From assembly GCA_964019155.1 (NCBI GenBank), contig OZ025240.1:88593887-88657886 (forward strand): 64,000 nt of DNA, read 5' to 3'. Under the pieces are notes generated by a model. It made no database searches and was not told where the DNA came from. It saw nothing but the letters and a program-made list of their open reading frames with translations. A program made the translations under genes and the position numbers. Position 1 is the first letter of the stretch; every line of letters begins with the position of its first letter. This DNA is from Osedax fenrisi. Lineage: Eukaryota; Annelida; Polychaeta; Sabellida; Siboglinidae. Below, in pieces: positions 15,483 to 27,099 of this stretch.

Positions 15483-15564
15483 GACGAGGTGGCCGAGTGG
15501 TTAAGGCGATGGACTGCTAATCCATTGGGCTCTGCCCGCGCGGGTTCGAATCCCGTCCTCGTCG
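15483..15564 (+). tRNA. tRNA-Ser(GCT)
   Basis: An 82-nt type II tRNA gene. The acceptor stem GACGAGG pairs perfectly with CCTCGTC and the discriminator is G. The D arm carries the A box TGGCCGAGTGG, the anticodon loop CTGCTAA gives anticodon GCT (reads AGC/AGU), a long variable arm is typical of serine tRNAs, and the T arm GGGTTCGAATCCC is a perfect B box. No intron is present. A T7 run follows. It looks like a functional Pol III gene. Confidence 0.96.
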
Positions 15565-15566
15565 AA

Positions 15567-15573
15567 TTTTTTT
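15567..15573 (+). terminator. Pol III terminator of tRNA-Ser
   Basis: A run of seven T residues begins two bases after the discriminator base, the standard RNA polymerase III termination signal. Confidence 0.9.
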
Positions 15574-15594
15574 AATCTTTGTAAATATATTATA

Positions 15595-15643
<49 letters not shown>

Positions 15644-15865
15644 CATTATTTATATATATGTATATATATAGTTTGCATGTAGCATATAAGCATGTTAACG
15701 AGTGAAACATAATCGAAAGGATAGGTAAAGTTAAACTTATGGATATTATGATCGATGCATCTAGCTAGAGTTCCTACTTATCACTCTGTACGATGTAATA
15801 GATACTTGGGGAGACTTGTTAATAATGAGTACGGAATGTTAGTGACACTATATTAAATGTAATAG

Positions 15866-15893
<28 letters not shown>

Positions 15894-15899
<6 letters not shown>

Positions 15900-16301
15900 A
15901 AGGCCGGAATGCCTCTTTGTCGTTTTGTATTGAACAAAACGTGAATTGCTTTTACAACTTTATTAAACCAAAAACCTAAAGAAATAGTAATAATAATAAT
16001 ACATGTAGTTTACATTAATGACATGAACCTTACCGTGTATATGTGGTTCGAATAATGCAGTACATATAGCGTATACAATTTGAATGTTACAATTAGAATA
16101 TAACTATACCTATACGTTACTATCAGAATATCAACTGAATGATGTCGCTGCACTAAACATTCTATGTTATAGGTGCACGACGCTAATTGGTTGATTCTAC
16201 GTGACGCACTGATGCGTGATACGCCACGCTATATCGACAGATTAGTGCATTGTATGCATATTCGCTGGGTCTTATATATTGCGTAATATCACTATATAAC
16301 A
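15894..16301 (-). repeat. 3' LTR of the gypsy element
   Basis: The minus-strand LTR starts TGTTATATAGTG and ends CCTTACTACA. An AATAAA polyadenylation signal (minus strand) lies at 15959-15964, near the LTR end. It is 408 bp long and nearly identical to the other LTR. Confidence 0.97.
15959..15964 (-). promoter_or_regulatory. LTR polyadenylation signal
   Basis: TTTATT on + reads AATAAA on the minus strand, about 65 bp from the outer end of the 3' LTR, positioned to end the element transcript. The same hexamer lies at 20603-20608 in the 5' LTR. Confidence 0.7.
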
Positions 16302-16315
16302 TCCACCCAACCCCT
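16302..16315 (-). promoter_or_regulatory. Polypurine tract (plus-strand primer)
   Basis: On the minus strand AGGGGTTGGGTGGA directly abuts the 3' LTR. It is purine-rich apart from a few T residues, the expected place for the RNase H-resistant primer of plus-strand DNA synthesis. Confidence 0.7.
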
Positions 16316-16339
16316 GAAGAAAAATTTGCCCTCAAATTT

Positions 16340-19300
16340 TCAAACATTACCAACAACTAACTTTATATTTTCCCTATTCTCTACTCTAGTATTATCACCA
16401 TATATAATCTTATATGCCGATGTCCCCTTTACCCTTCCTTCAACTTTCCACAATTCATCTCCCCAATAATTTTCTAGTTTCCTTCTCCCTAATACTCTAT
16501 TTTTTATACGTACTACACTACCTTCCTCTAGTATATCCTCCCTTTCAATATCTAATTTTCTATTTTCCTCTTCCACTACCTTAGCATCCATAATCTTTTT
16601 ATTCATTTTCAATACCCTATTTTTTGTATCTACAAGCCATTCTCCTTCCAATTTATTTGCCATGCCACTTAACTTCCTATCTATCGGTAACCTCTCTTCT
16701 CGTCCAAACATCAACTGAAATGGGGAATAGCCAGTCGTCGTATGTTTCGTTATATTATAATAGTAAACTACCCTTTGCAAATGTTTTGGCCATTTTCTTT
16801 TTTCTTCTACACTGAGTACTCTTAGCAGACTTATTATCGTCCTATTCATCCTCTCACATTGCCCATTACCCTTGGGGTGATATGGACTCGATCTACTTTG
16901 TTTTATACCAAATAAATTACAAACTTCCTTCACCAAACCTGCCTGGAAATTACGTCCTTGATCGGTATGTATTCGTTCTGGTATTCCATAATCATATACC
17001 CATTCATTTAATAAAATCTTTGCTACGGTTTCAGCACTCTGATCTCGTGTTGGAACTGCTCTTACAAACTTGGTATATGCATCTGTCATTACTAATACAT
17101 TTTCTCGATTATCTGTAGATTTATCTAAAGTTACGAAATCTAAAAATAGAAGTTCTAATGGTCTACTAGCCCCTAGACTACCTAATCTTATTATCGGTTT
17201 TCTTACTATTCCCTTGGACCTACTACATACCTCGCATTCATTGACATACTTTCTTACATCTTCATATTTACCTTTCCAGGTATACCAAAGATTAACCCTC
17301 GCCATGGATCTCTCAATTCCCTGATGTCCATTATTATCATGTATCCCTTCTAATACTTCCTTAATCAATGACCTCGGTAAAACTAAAATGTTATCTCCCT
17401 CCTTACTATTCTTATATAATATTCCACCCTCTAACTTATATCTCTCTACTTTCTCCCCTTTCTCTAATAACTCTATAATACTTAGTAACCCGCTTTCCTG
17501 CATCTGTTTCTCCCTTAATGACTCTATATCCATTTGACCTATTATTTCAATTTCATTCACAACCCCATCTCCTCCTACCTCTACATGTCTCACATCCAAA
17601 TCTTCCTCATACATATTATTACTATCCTCTACCTCTGAATTACTATCCTGTTTTCTTGATAAGGCATCTGCTACAATATTTTGTTTTCCTGCTCTATATT
17701 TAAATGTAAGTTCAAATGGTGCTAATCTACCTATCCACCTCTGTTCTAAAGCCGAAAGATCCTTCTTATTTAATATGCAAGCAACTGCGCTATTATCAGT
17801 AATCACCTGACATTTAGATCCTAATAAGTAGTGTCTAAACTTATCTGATATAGCCCATACTACTGCTAAAAATTCCAACTTTTTAGCTGAATAATTCGCC
17901 TCATTTCTCTCTCCCTTATTCAGTGATTTACTAGCATACGCTATTACTACCCTTTTTCCATCTATTTCTTGGCTTAATACTGCCCCTAGCCCTCTATCCG
18001 ATGCATCTGTCTCTACTGTAAATGGTCTATCATACTTTGCTATTCCTAATATTGGTGCACTCACTAATTTGTCCTTCAGTGCTTCCATCGCCTGGTCACA
18101 TTCCTTATTCCACCCTATCAATACTTTTTTACTCCTAAACCTACTTACTCTCTTTTCACCTACACTCTTATCTATTCTATTCAACTCGTTTAGTGGAGAT
18201 ACAATTTTAGCAAATCCTTTGATAAACCGTCTATAATATGAACATACTCCTAAGAATGATCTTAATTCCTTTAAATGTGTAGGTTTCTCCCACTCCACTA
18301 TTGCTTTAGTTTTCTCCTTAATAGTACTTATACCCTTATTCGATATATTATAACCTAAAAAAACTACTTGTTCTATACAAAATTTACACTTCTTAATATT
18401 AAGTTTTAATCCAGCGCCCTCTAGCTTACCCAATACTAGTTTTAAATGTTCTATATGCGATTCTACTGTTGGTGAGAAAACTAACACATCATCTAAATAG
18501 CATACAACTGACTCAAACATTTCATCCCTAAATAAATTACTCATCATTCTTTGAAATGTTGCAGGGGCATTTATTAGTCCAAATGGCATACGTGTAAACT
18601 CATATAATCCCCACGGGGAACTAAAAGCTGTTTTATGTTGATCTGATTTATCAACTCTAATTTGATTATATGCTGATTTAAGGTCTATACATGAAAAATA
18701 TTTCGCACTACCTAATGCCTCTAATGAATCATCAATACGAGGTATTGGATACGCGTCCTTAATGGTTTTTTTATTTAGTTTTCTATAATCGACACATAAT
18801 CTAATCTCTCCACTACTTTTTCTAACTATTACTAATGGACTCACAAATTCACTACTAGATTTCACTACTACCCCTTCCTCTATCCACTCATCTATCTGTT
18901 TTTTTACATCTCCAATTAATGATTTTATTATTCTCCTATACGGTTGTGCAACTGGTATTTCGTCTATCGTTCTAATCCTATGTGTTCCTACTGCTAAACC
19001 TATACTATTACCCTTTACATGAAATATACTCTTATATTCAGTTATTAATTGCTCTACTTGTTTTCTAAAACCTCCTTTTAACCCTATATATGCTACATCT
19101 AGTGAATTACTCTCTACCCTATTTACTTTCCTAATTATAATCTCCTTTAATTTTGTTTCTTTATCCCCTAACCATACATATTCAAATTTCTCCAATATAT
19201 TCATTCCAATTATACATAGACTATCTATCTGAGTAACTACAAATATCACATCCTTACATTTCTTATTCCACATAAATGCGTCTACTTGTACCACTCCCAT

Positions 19301-19489
19301 CGTTATTAATTTACTACCATTTGCTGTCCTCAAATTACTCAACCGTTTATCCTCTATCAAATTTAGACCCCACTTCCTAACTAAACTTATAGGAATTATC
19401 GATACTTGACTACCTGTATCTACGATAAAATTGCTACTTCTACCCTCTATGCTACATAATACTACTGGACACTTACTCATACAGGACAT
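16340..19489 (-). CDS. pol: Gypsy Pol polyprotein (protease-RT-RNase H-integrase)
   Basis: A 1,049-codon ORF counted from its first Met; it is open further upstream, so translation probably enters from gag. Protease: DTGS at 24-27 and IIGMNIL at 93-99. Reverse transcriptase: VDYRKLN at 233-239, MPFGL at 301-305, catalytic YLDD at 331-334. RNase H: TDAS with D495, E539 and TDNS with D565. Integrase: HHCC zinc site H717, H722, C752, C755, then catalytic D784, D843 and E879 (35 residues between the last two, the D,D-35-E pattern). The C-terminus is GPY/F-like and short, without a clear chromodomain. All catalytic residues checked are present and there are no internal stops. No env follows; the stop lies 38 bp from the 3' LTR. 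Confidence 0.96.
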   Translation of the reverse strand: MSCMSKCPVVLCSIEGRSSNFIVDTGSQVSIIPISLVRKWGLNLIEDKRLSNLRTANGSKLITMGVVQVDAFMWNKKCKDVIFVVTQIDSLCIIGMNILEKFEYVWLGDKETKLKEIIIRKVNRVESNSLDVAYIGLKGGFRKQVEQLITEYKSIFHVKGNSIGLAVGTHRIRTIDEIPVAQPYRRIIKSLIGDVKKQIDEWIEEGVVVKSSSEFVSPLVIVRKSSGEIRLCVDYRKLNKKTIKDAYPIPRIDDSLEALGSAKYFSCIDLKSAYNQIRVDKSDQHKTAFSSPWGLYEFTRMPFGLINAPATFQRMMSNLFRDEMFESVVCYLDDVLVFSPTVESHIEHLKLVLGKLEGAGLKLNIKKCKFCIEQVVFLGYNISNKGISTIKEKTKAIVEWEKPTHLKELRSFLGVCSYYRRFIKGFAKIVSPLNELNRIDKSVGEKRVSRFRSKKVLIGWNKECDQAMEALKDKLVSAPILGIAKYDRPFTVETDASDRGLGAVLSQEIDGKRVVIAYASKSLNKGERNEANYSAKKLEFLAVVWAISDKFRHYLLGSKCQVITDNSAVACILNKKDLSALEQRWIGRLAPFELTFKYRAGKQNIVADALSRKQDSNSEVEDSNNMYEEDLDVRHVEVGGDGVVNEIEIIGQMDIESLREKQMQESGLLSIIELLEKGEKVERYKLEGGILYKNSKEGDNILVLPRSLIKEVLEGIHDNNGHQGIERSMARVNLWYTWKGKYEDVRKYVNECEVCSRSKGIVRKPIIRLGSLGASRPLELLFLDFVTLDKSTDNRENVLVMTDAYTKFVRAVPTRDQSAETVAKILLNEWVYDYGIPERIHTDQGRNFQAGLVKEVCNLFGIKQSRSSPYHPKGNGQCERMNRTIISLLRVLSVEEKRKWPKHLQRVVYYYNITKHTTTGYSPFQLMFGREERLPIDRKLSGMANKLEGEWLVDTKNRVLKMNKKIMDAKVVEEENRKLDIEREDILEEGSVVRIKNRVLGRRKLENYWGDELWKVEGRVKGTSAYKIIYGDNTRVENRENIKLVVGNV

Positions 19490-19506
19490 TTCAACACTAT
19501 ATATGC

Positions 19507-19546
19507 CTCCCCAGTCCCTGTTTACTGTGGAGGATACCCGTTTCCC
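19507..19546 (-). promoter_or_regulatory. gag-pol -1 ribosomal frameshift site
   Basis: The minus strand carries GGGAAAC (plus 19540-19546) phased as G GGA AAC in the gag frame, a canonical X XXY YYZ slippery heptamer. Six bases later CCTCC can pair with GGAGG across an 18-nt loop, extendable by TAT/ATA with a bulged C. The gag stop (19522-19524) falls inside that loop. The frame entered by a -1 slip has no stop before pol. Pol lies in the -1 frame relative to gag. The heptamer is a known type in betaretroviruses; its use here is inferred. Confidence 0.8.
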
Positions 19547-20292
19547 GATCCCCTAATTCTACACCATCTTGCTGAATGGCCTACTCTCCCACAGTTATAA
19601 CACCTCTGTACTCTACTCCCACTATTACTATTTTGTGCAAACCCTGCTCTATAACGCTCTACTTCTCTCCTTAGATCTAACACTTCCTGTCTTAATTTAT
19701 CACTCTCACTCTCTATTCTATAACACTCCCCTGATGTGTTTACTTCTGCCCCTACTCCAATTCTATTCACAAACTTCTGTGCCTCTACTCTTAACTCTGT
19801 AAACCCAGCATCCTTACTAGAATTTGATAAAAGGTGATATCTTACCTTTTCATCTATTAAATTACTTCTAAATACTTCTGCCATTAAATCCTTCCACCCA
19901 TCTACTTCCTTAACCCTCATTCCCAATCTAAACAACTCATCCGAAAATTCCATTATACATTCTCCTACCCTCTGTTTCCTCCCTACTAACTCCCTTAATC
20001 TTTCCCCTTTAGACCCACACGACCCATCCCTATCTCTCAGTACTTTAAATATTTTGTCTATACACGTGACAACCTCTATTTGTGAGCATAATTCTAGTTT
20101 TGCCCCCCCTTGTATATGGTATAGTATATACCCGGCTGCCTCATCTCCTTTCATACCTCTTAGCCTAACGCACTCTTCCGCCCTCATAATCCACCCCTCT
20201 ACATCACTCTCATCTATATAATTATCCAACTTAACATAATTAGTATCTCGTTTGGGAGGTCTACCCAAGGGTTTGGTGGATTCCTCAGTCAT
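19522..20292 (-). CDS. gag: Gypsy Gag with one CCHC zinc knuckle
   Basis: A 256-codon ORF starting 245 bp inside the 5' LTR boundary. The N-terminal and middle parts are helical and charged, as in retrotransposon capsids (for example DVEGWIMRAEE near 30-40). A likely coiled segment lies at about 195-216. The nucleocapsid end carries a single zinc knuckle with C231, C234, H239, C244 (CX2CX4HX4C) in a basic context. It is expected to form the virus-like particle and bind element RNA. The ORF is intact. It overlaps the -1 frameshift signal at its 3' end, which links it to pol. Confidence 0.92.
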   Translation of the reverse strand: MTEESTKPLGRPPKRDTNYVKLDNYIDESDVEGWIMRAEECVRLRGMKGDEAAGYILYHIQGGAKLELCSQIEVVTCIDKIFKVLRDRDGSCGSKGERLRELVGRKQRVGECIMEFSDELFRLGMRVKEVDGWKDLMAEVFRSNLIDEKVRYHLLSNSSKDAGFTELRVEAQKFVNRIGVGAEVNTSGECYRIESESDKLRQEVLDLRREVERYRAGFAQNSNSGSRVQRCYNCGRVGHSARWCRIRGSGNGYPPQ

Positions 20293-20517
20293 GATAAGAA
20301 AAAAATATTTATAATTAAATTAAAGATAAAAAAATGTAGCCCAGCAAATAATATAATACAACGCACTAACCCGTTCGACGTCTTCAATTTCTCCCTCCAG
20401 TCGGCAGCTCCAGTCGTTCGACACGTGGCCTTTTCTTCTGCTTCCGGGTACCGAGTGTACTTCCTGGTTTCACAGCCCTCCGTTGGCGAATATACACGGT
20501 TAATTGGAGTTTAAAAG

Positions 20518-20537
20518 CAGGATACCGCTGTCACCAA
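20518..20537 (-). promoter_or_regulatory. Putative primer-binding site
   Basis: Directly inside the 5' LTR the minus strand reads TTGGTGACAGCGGTATCC. TGG followed by a tRNA 3'-end complement is the expected form of a minus-strand primer site, offset by one base. I could not assign the primer tRNA. Confidence 0.6.
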
Positions 20538-20941
20538 TGTAGTAAGGCCGGAATGCCTCTTTGTCGTTTTGTATTAAACAAAACGTGAATTGCTTTTACA
20601 ACTTTATTAAACCAAAAACCTAAAGAAATAGTAATAATAATAATACATGTAGTTTACATTAATGACATGAACCTTACCGTGTATATGTGGTTCGAATAAT
20701 GCAGTACATATAGCGTATACAATTTGAATGTTACAATTAGAATATAACTATACCTATACGTTACTATCAGAATATCAACTGAATGATGTCGCTGCACTAA
20801 ACATTCTATGTTATAGGTGCACGACGCTAATTGGTTGATTCTACGTGACGCACTGATGCGTGATACGCCACGCTATATCGACAGATTAGTGCATTGTATG
20901 CATATTCGCTGGGTCTTATATATTGCGTAATATCACTATAT

Positions 20942-20945
<4 letters not shown>
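20538..20945 (-). repeat. 5' LTR of the gypsy element
   Basis: 408 bp, TG...CA ended, one visible mismatch to the 3' LTR. It carries a TATATAAG promoter-like box on the minus strand at about 20915-20922 and an AATAAA at 20603-20608. Confidence 0.97.
20915..20922 (-). promoter_or_regulatory. LTR TATA-like box
   Basis: TATATAAG on the minus strand lies early in the 5' LTR, where a Pol II core promoter is expected. In this TA-rich genome the match alone is weak; the position supports it. Confidence 0.45.
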
Positions 20946-20980
<35 letters not shown>

Positions 20981-21972
20981 TATGTGTATACTATATGTAT
21001 ACTGTATACAGTATAGAATAGTATACATTATTTTTAGAATTAATATTAGTTTCAATCAGACAAATATTTGGTAGTATACAGTATATATTATATATTATAT
21101 ATTATATATAGTATATATACTGTTTGCTAGTATGTTATACATTTAATTAAACTATATATTATTAATAGTATTTAAATATCCAAGTTATATCAATATTTGA
21201 AACATTAAATGTGATTATAACATGAAAGCTATTATATTTTGTTATTGTTATTTTATGCTGGTGCACCATGGAGTTCTTTCATCCATGAACTTATATGAAG
21301 TTTTCACTCGTAACCAAATCCATGCTAATCTGCTTTCACAGTAAGGCATCCATAGTTTTAACGAGAGCCGATACACACACAAATATATATTTTTCAACAA
21401 ATATATTTAAAGAATATATATATATATATATATATATATCTTATAAAAGTTGTACTATTATTGATTTTAATTATCATAATTATTGAATTCGTTAATTTAT
21501 AAATTTTTTAAATCTACTTCGTTTATAATCTGAAAACATGCATGTATAGAGTGTTTTATAGAGTGTTATACCATTCGTACGTATCTACGCATATCGAATA
21601 TAGGCTGTTGTATCTACGTATACGTTGTTGTCAAACATTATTTCAATCGGTTGCCATGACAACATGCCCGAGCGTTGTTAAAGTGAATTCGAAGTGACGT
21701 ACATCGGTTTGACTACACGACCGTATAACATACGGCGTATGTGTGTGAGCGCGTGTGGGTGTGGGTGGGTGTGTGGGTGTGTAGTAAGGCCTAATTAGGT
21801 AGCCTGTTCCACGTGAGTGTCAAGACGTCACACAATCACCGCGTAATTCGATATCGTCATCTCTCGCGCGATGTCAACGCATTACGTAACGTACATCCCC
21901 GCCGCCGCCATTGTTATGACGTCACTATTGCTGTTTTACATATGTGCATACTGATATATGTGTATGTGTGTG

Positions 21973-22017
<45 letters not shown>

Positions 22018-22442
22018 CTGAATGAATGAATTAAATCAGTTTATAGACATACGACATACTATGTATATCATACGTCTATGGAGGATCAGTGAAAGCCTAA
22101 GCTTTATTTGGTCGATACCTCCATATATATATGTGTGTGTGTGTGTGCATGTGTTTGTGTGTGTATATAAAACACAAATGTATATAAATATAATTTATTG
22201 AGGATCTTATCATTATGATACTCTTATATATATTTATTATATATTATTAAAATAATATTATTTTACGTGGAACGATATATTTCGTATTTACAGCATAATA
22301 TTTATATATATATTTCATACACGGCCTGTATATGTTTGTTTATAGTAGGTTAACCACCCAGGAGAGCTATAAAAAGTGCATTAAAGCCCGCATTAATATA
22401 ACAATTATGATGTAACCTCGCTAGGTATACCCCCGTAAGTAA

Positions 22443-22494
22443 ACCGAGTAATACGCGAGTAATACCGAGTAAGACGCGAGTAATACCGAGTTAT
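22443..22494. repeat. CGAGTAATAC minisatellite
   Basis: Five or so tandem units alternate CCGAGTAATA and CGCGAGTAATA (10/11 bp). Short, CpG-bearing, no coding role seen. Confidence 0.75.
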
Positions 22495-23170
22495 AACGAT
22501 TCGACTCCCCATAGGTGGCGCTACCAGTAACGGCGGTATCGTTTGTTTACACTAACTACGCCGTTGTTATCTCGCCGTGTAATTTATACGACACCTAGTT
22601 ATAATCTCTACACACGGACTGGGATTTGATTATCGCCCGGCCCGGCCTATATAGCGCGCACGCGTAAATATATTTATTTACTCCTCGTCCATCTTACCCC
22701 GCCCCCTCCCCCGCCCCCACCGTCTTCCTCACCCTCCGTAATCACTACACCCCACGCCACCACCGATAGTAGACGCGCCGAACACTATTCTACTATTGTT
22801 GCGGTTGTTGATGTTATCCGCCACCAGGGAATACGCGAAATCAAACCTTCCCGCCCTCCTTCTGTCACTCACCCTCTCTCTCCATCTCCATCTCGCTCGG
22901 TCACAATCGTATTGTTTAGTAAACATATCACGTGCTCCTACGGCTGCGTGCGCTAGGCTGCCTCCCACGTGTGTGTGTCACGTGGGGATACCTCAAGTTA
23001 CGTAATCAGCCGGCCAGCCAGTATATCATGACAACAATGCGGTGAATAATTAACTAGCCGTAGCTAAAGTTGCCATCTCTAACAATATACTAGTGATACT
23101 TCTTTAGTTCAGCGGTACACACGCTGTACTATAAGCCTTCGTAATCGTGTGTATGAGTTCTATTCACATA

Positions 23171-23205
<35 letters not shown>

Positions 23206-23626
23206 GTATGTGCATTAAATTATATATGCAAATCGTGTATCCGTTACGCAAGTAGTAGTAGTACGGTATACTTGCAAGGAGTATACTATAGTAGTGAGTC
23301 ACCGAGTATACTATAGTAGTTGTAGTACACTAGAAGTAGCCTACTTAGCCTATAAATAGCATACCGGCTACTATAACATTCTATAGTAACCTATAGTACA
23401 CTATGTTAAGCTACACCCAGTAGGGCACTATAGTGTATACAACCCAGCACCGTTATCAGCATGAAAGCACACCTCCTCCCATACTGTTACTAGTAATACC
23501 ACTACCACCACTAGGGTATAGATACATTGCCCCCCCCCCCCCACTCCCCCCGTACTTCAACATAAGGAAACACTGAGCTAACACTGATAAGCCGGCGGCC
23601 AGCCGCGCTATCTTTACTACAACTAT

Positions 23627-23979
<353 letters not shown>

Positions 23980-24510
23980 TAGCAGTAGTAGTACTATAGT
24001 ATACTGGGGTTATGTGTACGTCACGCGTGCCCATCTGACCACCACTACTACCACCACTACTGCTGACCACTACTACTACTGGTCACTTTAGTCACTGTTC
24101 TGCCACTGGTCGTACCGGTAATAATTTCCTAAGTGTGTGACTGGTGAGACTTACATGACTATAAGTTAATACACCCCCTCCCCCGTATCACACGCACACA
24201 CGCACACACGCACACTCACACACACACACACACATTGACGAGTAGGTTTATATTTAAATAAAAGTCCGATACAAACACATATATTCCCGTCGAATGTTTG
24301 CATATATTTAATGAACGCATTTGCATTTATAAACGATTAGATAATTTAAATACCCAAACAAATACACCATGTGATTCATTTACCGCGGTGGGTATATATA
24401 TAAATAGTTAACATGTAATAATTAACATAAGATACCGTGTTGAATTAAATAAGTAACTATCTAAAACCCACCCCATTACGCGATACTATTTACAAACACA
24501 CGCTATAGTG

Positions 24511-24560
24511 TGTGTTATGATTATTATGTACTATATATAGTACATTATAATTATAACACA
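24511..24560. repeat. 50-bp near-perfect palindrome
   Basis: TGTGTTATGATTATTATG runs to TTATAACACA around the centre ACTATATATAGT, with two mismatched pairs. It could extrude as a cruciform. No flanking element was identified. Confidence 0.75.
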
Positions 24561-24656
24561 TACATGAATTACACACTATACATTGTATGATACTATTAGT
24601 GTACAAGCTAGTGATAAACCCATAACCAGGGACTCGTCCTTATAATAACTCATGCT

Positions 24657-24694
<38 letters not shown>

Positions 24695-25287
24695 ACACAC
24701 GCGCTCTTAACATTTAATAACTCGTTGTAAGAAAACTATCAAATTTAATAGCTCGCAAGTCATACTCTTAAGAAAACTTTCCCCTCTCCCCTACCTCCGC
24801 TCCTCTCTCTATCTCGGTATCCCCTCACTCCTTCCCTCCCGCCCTCTCTCTTTTATTTACGCGAACGTTAAAAGCATTTCTAGGTGGTTGGGTAGATAAA
24901 ATCAGAGCCCACTAAGTAACACCACCACCACCATTACCTGAGCATGCCGCCACCGTCGACAGCTGCCGAACTACTTTACTCCTTCGTGTAATCATACGCG
25001 CGAGCCTATCTTCTGCGTTAATCGATCTCTATAGATAGGCGTGTATGTAAGCACAGCTCTTCGGGTAACATTTAATACTCGCGAGAATGTTTCTACAACT
25101 TATTGTACAGCTATAAAGTATACTCCATAGAGAAGTTTCGCAGCCTTTTGCTATATCTTTTCAAAGATGTATCGATCACATGTTAACATTATCTGAGCGG
25201 CCAATTAAATTACATTTTTTAAATAAATATAAATTTTGTGATTGACAAAATTCGTGAAATAACAAAATTGTGATTATATAGATCTTT

Positions 25288-25340
<53 letters not shown>

Positions 25341-26085
25341 GATTTCGAATATGATCGTGATAATTAAATTGTACAACTCTATGACGAATACACCTTAAAT
25401 TAAATTACGATTTTAAAACGTATTAAATACCTCTCGACGTCCACATTTCCTAGTCGAATAGTTGTCCTCTTCCCTCTGCCCTCTGTGCCCTCTTTGCCCA
25501 CCCCATGACAGCTGTTCCCACTCACCCCTCGCGTGTTTACAGCCGCGCACTTGAGATACGCGCACGGGAGCCATTTTCCTTTGTGACGTCACACGCGGCA
25601 TTGTTTCCGCGCCGGTCGTTGATTATGCGAGCTCCACTGAACTAACGAGGCCATCGAACTATGTAGGCCGCGCCGCTAGGGTTCACTGGACCGTGACGCT
25701 ATTCCCTCAACCGCCGCCCCCACCCCCGCTTTCTCTATCCCCGCCGATTAAACGATTATTAAATTGGAATTCGGTGAACTGTTCACGTGTGACGTAATCT
25801 ATAAATCCATCCATTGTTTTGTTGTGAACAATAGTGAGAGCGTATAATATATACAATAATAATCATTTAGTGGACATTTTTCGTTAATCATATATGATTA
25901 TATGATACTATATATACTATATATACTATAGTATACAGATTATCCACTATCTTTTTATTACTAAACCACGTAAAAGGGACATTAAACGTACATCTTCACA
26001 TTAAACGTACATCTATACTGCTTTTGTCAAATAGTTACATGAATAAATTTGTAAGTGCGAGCATGTATATACGGGTGTGTTAGTA

Positions 26086-26236
26086 GGGCCGCTGCAACAG
26101 GGGGCGGGGGGATATATCACCCCCACCTTTAAAACCTAGGGGGACCTCCTATGTATTGGTCCCCCATACTTTTACCACATAATTTATTTTGATTAGTTGG
26201 TCCCCCCTACATACACAGCATCGTTCCAGCGCCCCC
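26086..26236. mobile_element. TA-target MITE with GGGGCGCTG termini, copy 1
   Basis: 151 bp, homologous to 45019-45178. The ends are GGGCCGCTGCAAC and GTTCCAGCGCCCCC, an imperfect inverted repeat. TA dinucleotides flank both sides (26084-26085 and 26237-26238), as for Tc1/mariner-type target duplications. The interior shares GGGGGACCTCCTATGTATTG and TTTTGATTNGTTGGT with copy 2 and is itself partly self-complementary. No transposase is encoded. Confidence 0.85.
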
Positions 26237-26949
26237 TAGGTGTTGTTATACACTATTCTCTATTTATAGATACCGGTAATTAGCAGAAGATAAATCGTGT
26301 CTGTGCCACGTGCGTTCAGGCGATGTATTAATGTTCGTTGTGTACACAGACACCAGAATGCTGGGCGATATTAACATTACTTCAGACGACTATTAATTAA
26401 TAACACGACGAGACCGTGAAATGGCCACTCAGATTTGACCGCTATAACGCTATAGTGTTTAACGAGTTGACCATCACTCCATTGTCTACATTATCGCCCA
26501 CACTACTGGTTATACGTGCTGTACCTTATACTACTGTAGCATATATATATTTATTTATTTAATTTGAATCAGACATGCATAACAGAGGTCCATAGAATAT
26601 ACATTAATTCAAACTAACAACAATTAAACGAAAACGAAATCTAAAATATTATCTAAATACAGATGTATACCATAAGGTAAATAGTTGCGAAGGGCACGAG
26701 ACATTATAATAATAAAGTTTAACAATTAACGAATTACGAGAATTTCGTATACGTTGATAAAGTGAATTATATGATTTACGTAGTTTAATTGTTAAATTAT
26801 TAACATTATCATATAAAAACATCAATGACGCGCTATATATATCACTATTAAACACAAAAGAGTGGTGTGGTAACTAGATATCTTTACTCATATTGTTCTT
26901 ATTAATCCACATAATTATTTGTACTGTAGTATCACTACTAGTGGTAGTA

Positions 26950-27099
<150 letters not shown>

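Larger units (their letters stand above)
15894..20945 (-). mobile_element. Complete Ty3/gypsy LTR retrotransposon
   Basis: A 5,052-bp element on the minus strand: 5' LTR (20538-20945), gag, pol (protease, RT, RNase H, integrase), 3' LTR (15894-16301). The 408-bp LTRs differ at one visible position (15932 G versus 20576 A region, in the TATTGAAC/TATTAAAC stretch). Both ORFs are intact and no env ORF is present. The LTRs have TG...CA ends. The element interrupts a (TA)n tract; flanks are compatible with a 4- or 6-bp TA-type duplication, but the simple repeat makes this ambiguous. Gene order protease-RT-RNaseH-integrase places it in Ty3/gypsy (Metaviridae); no chromodomain is obvious. LTR identity and intact ORFs imply a recent, possibly competent insertion. 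Confidence 0.97.

Noticed and set aside
16624..17703. Plus-strand ORFs inside pol
   Set aside because: Antisense shadows of the minus-strand pol ORF.
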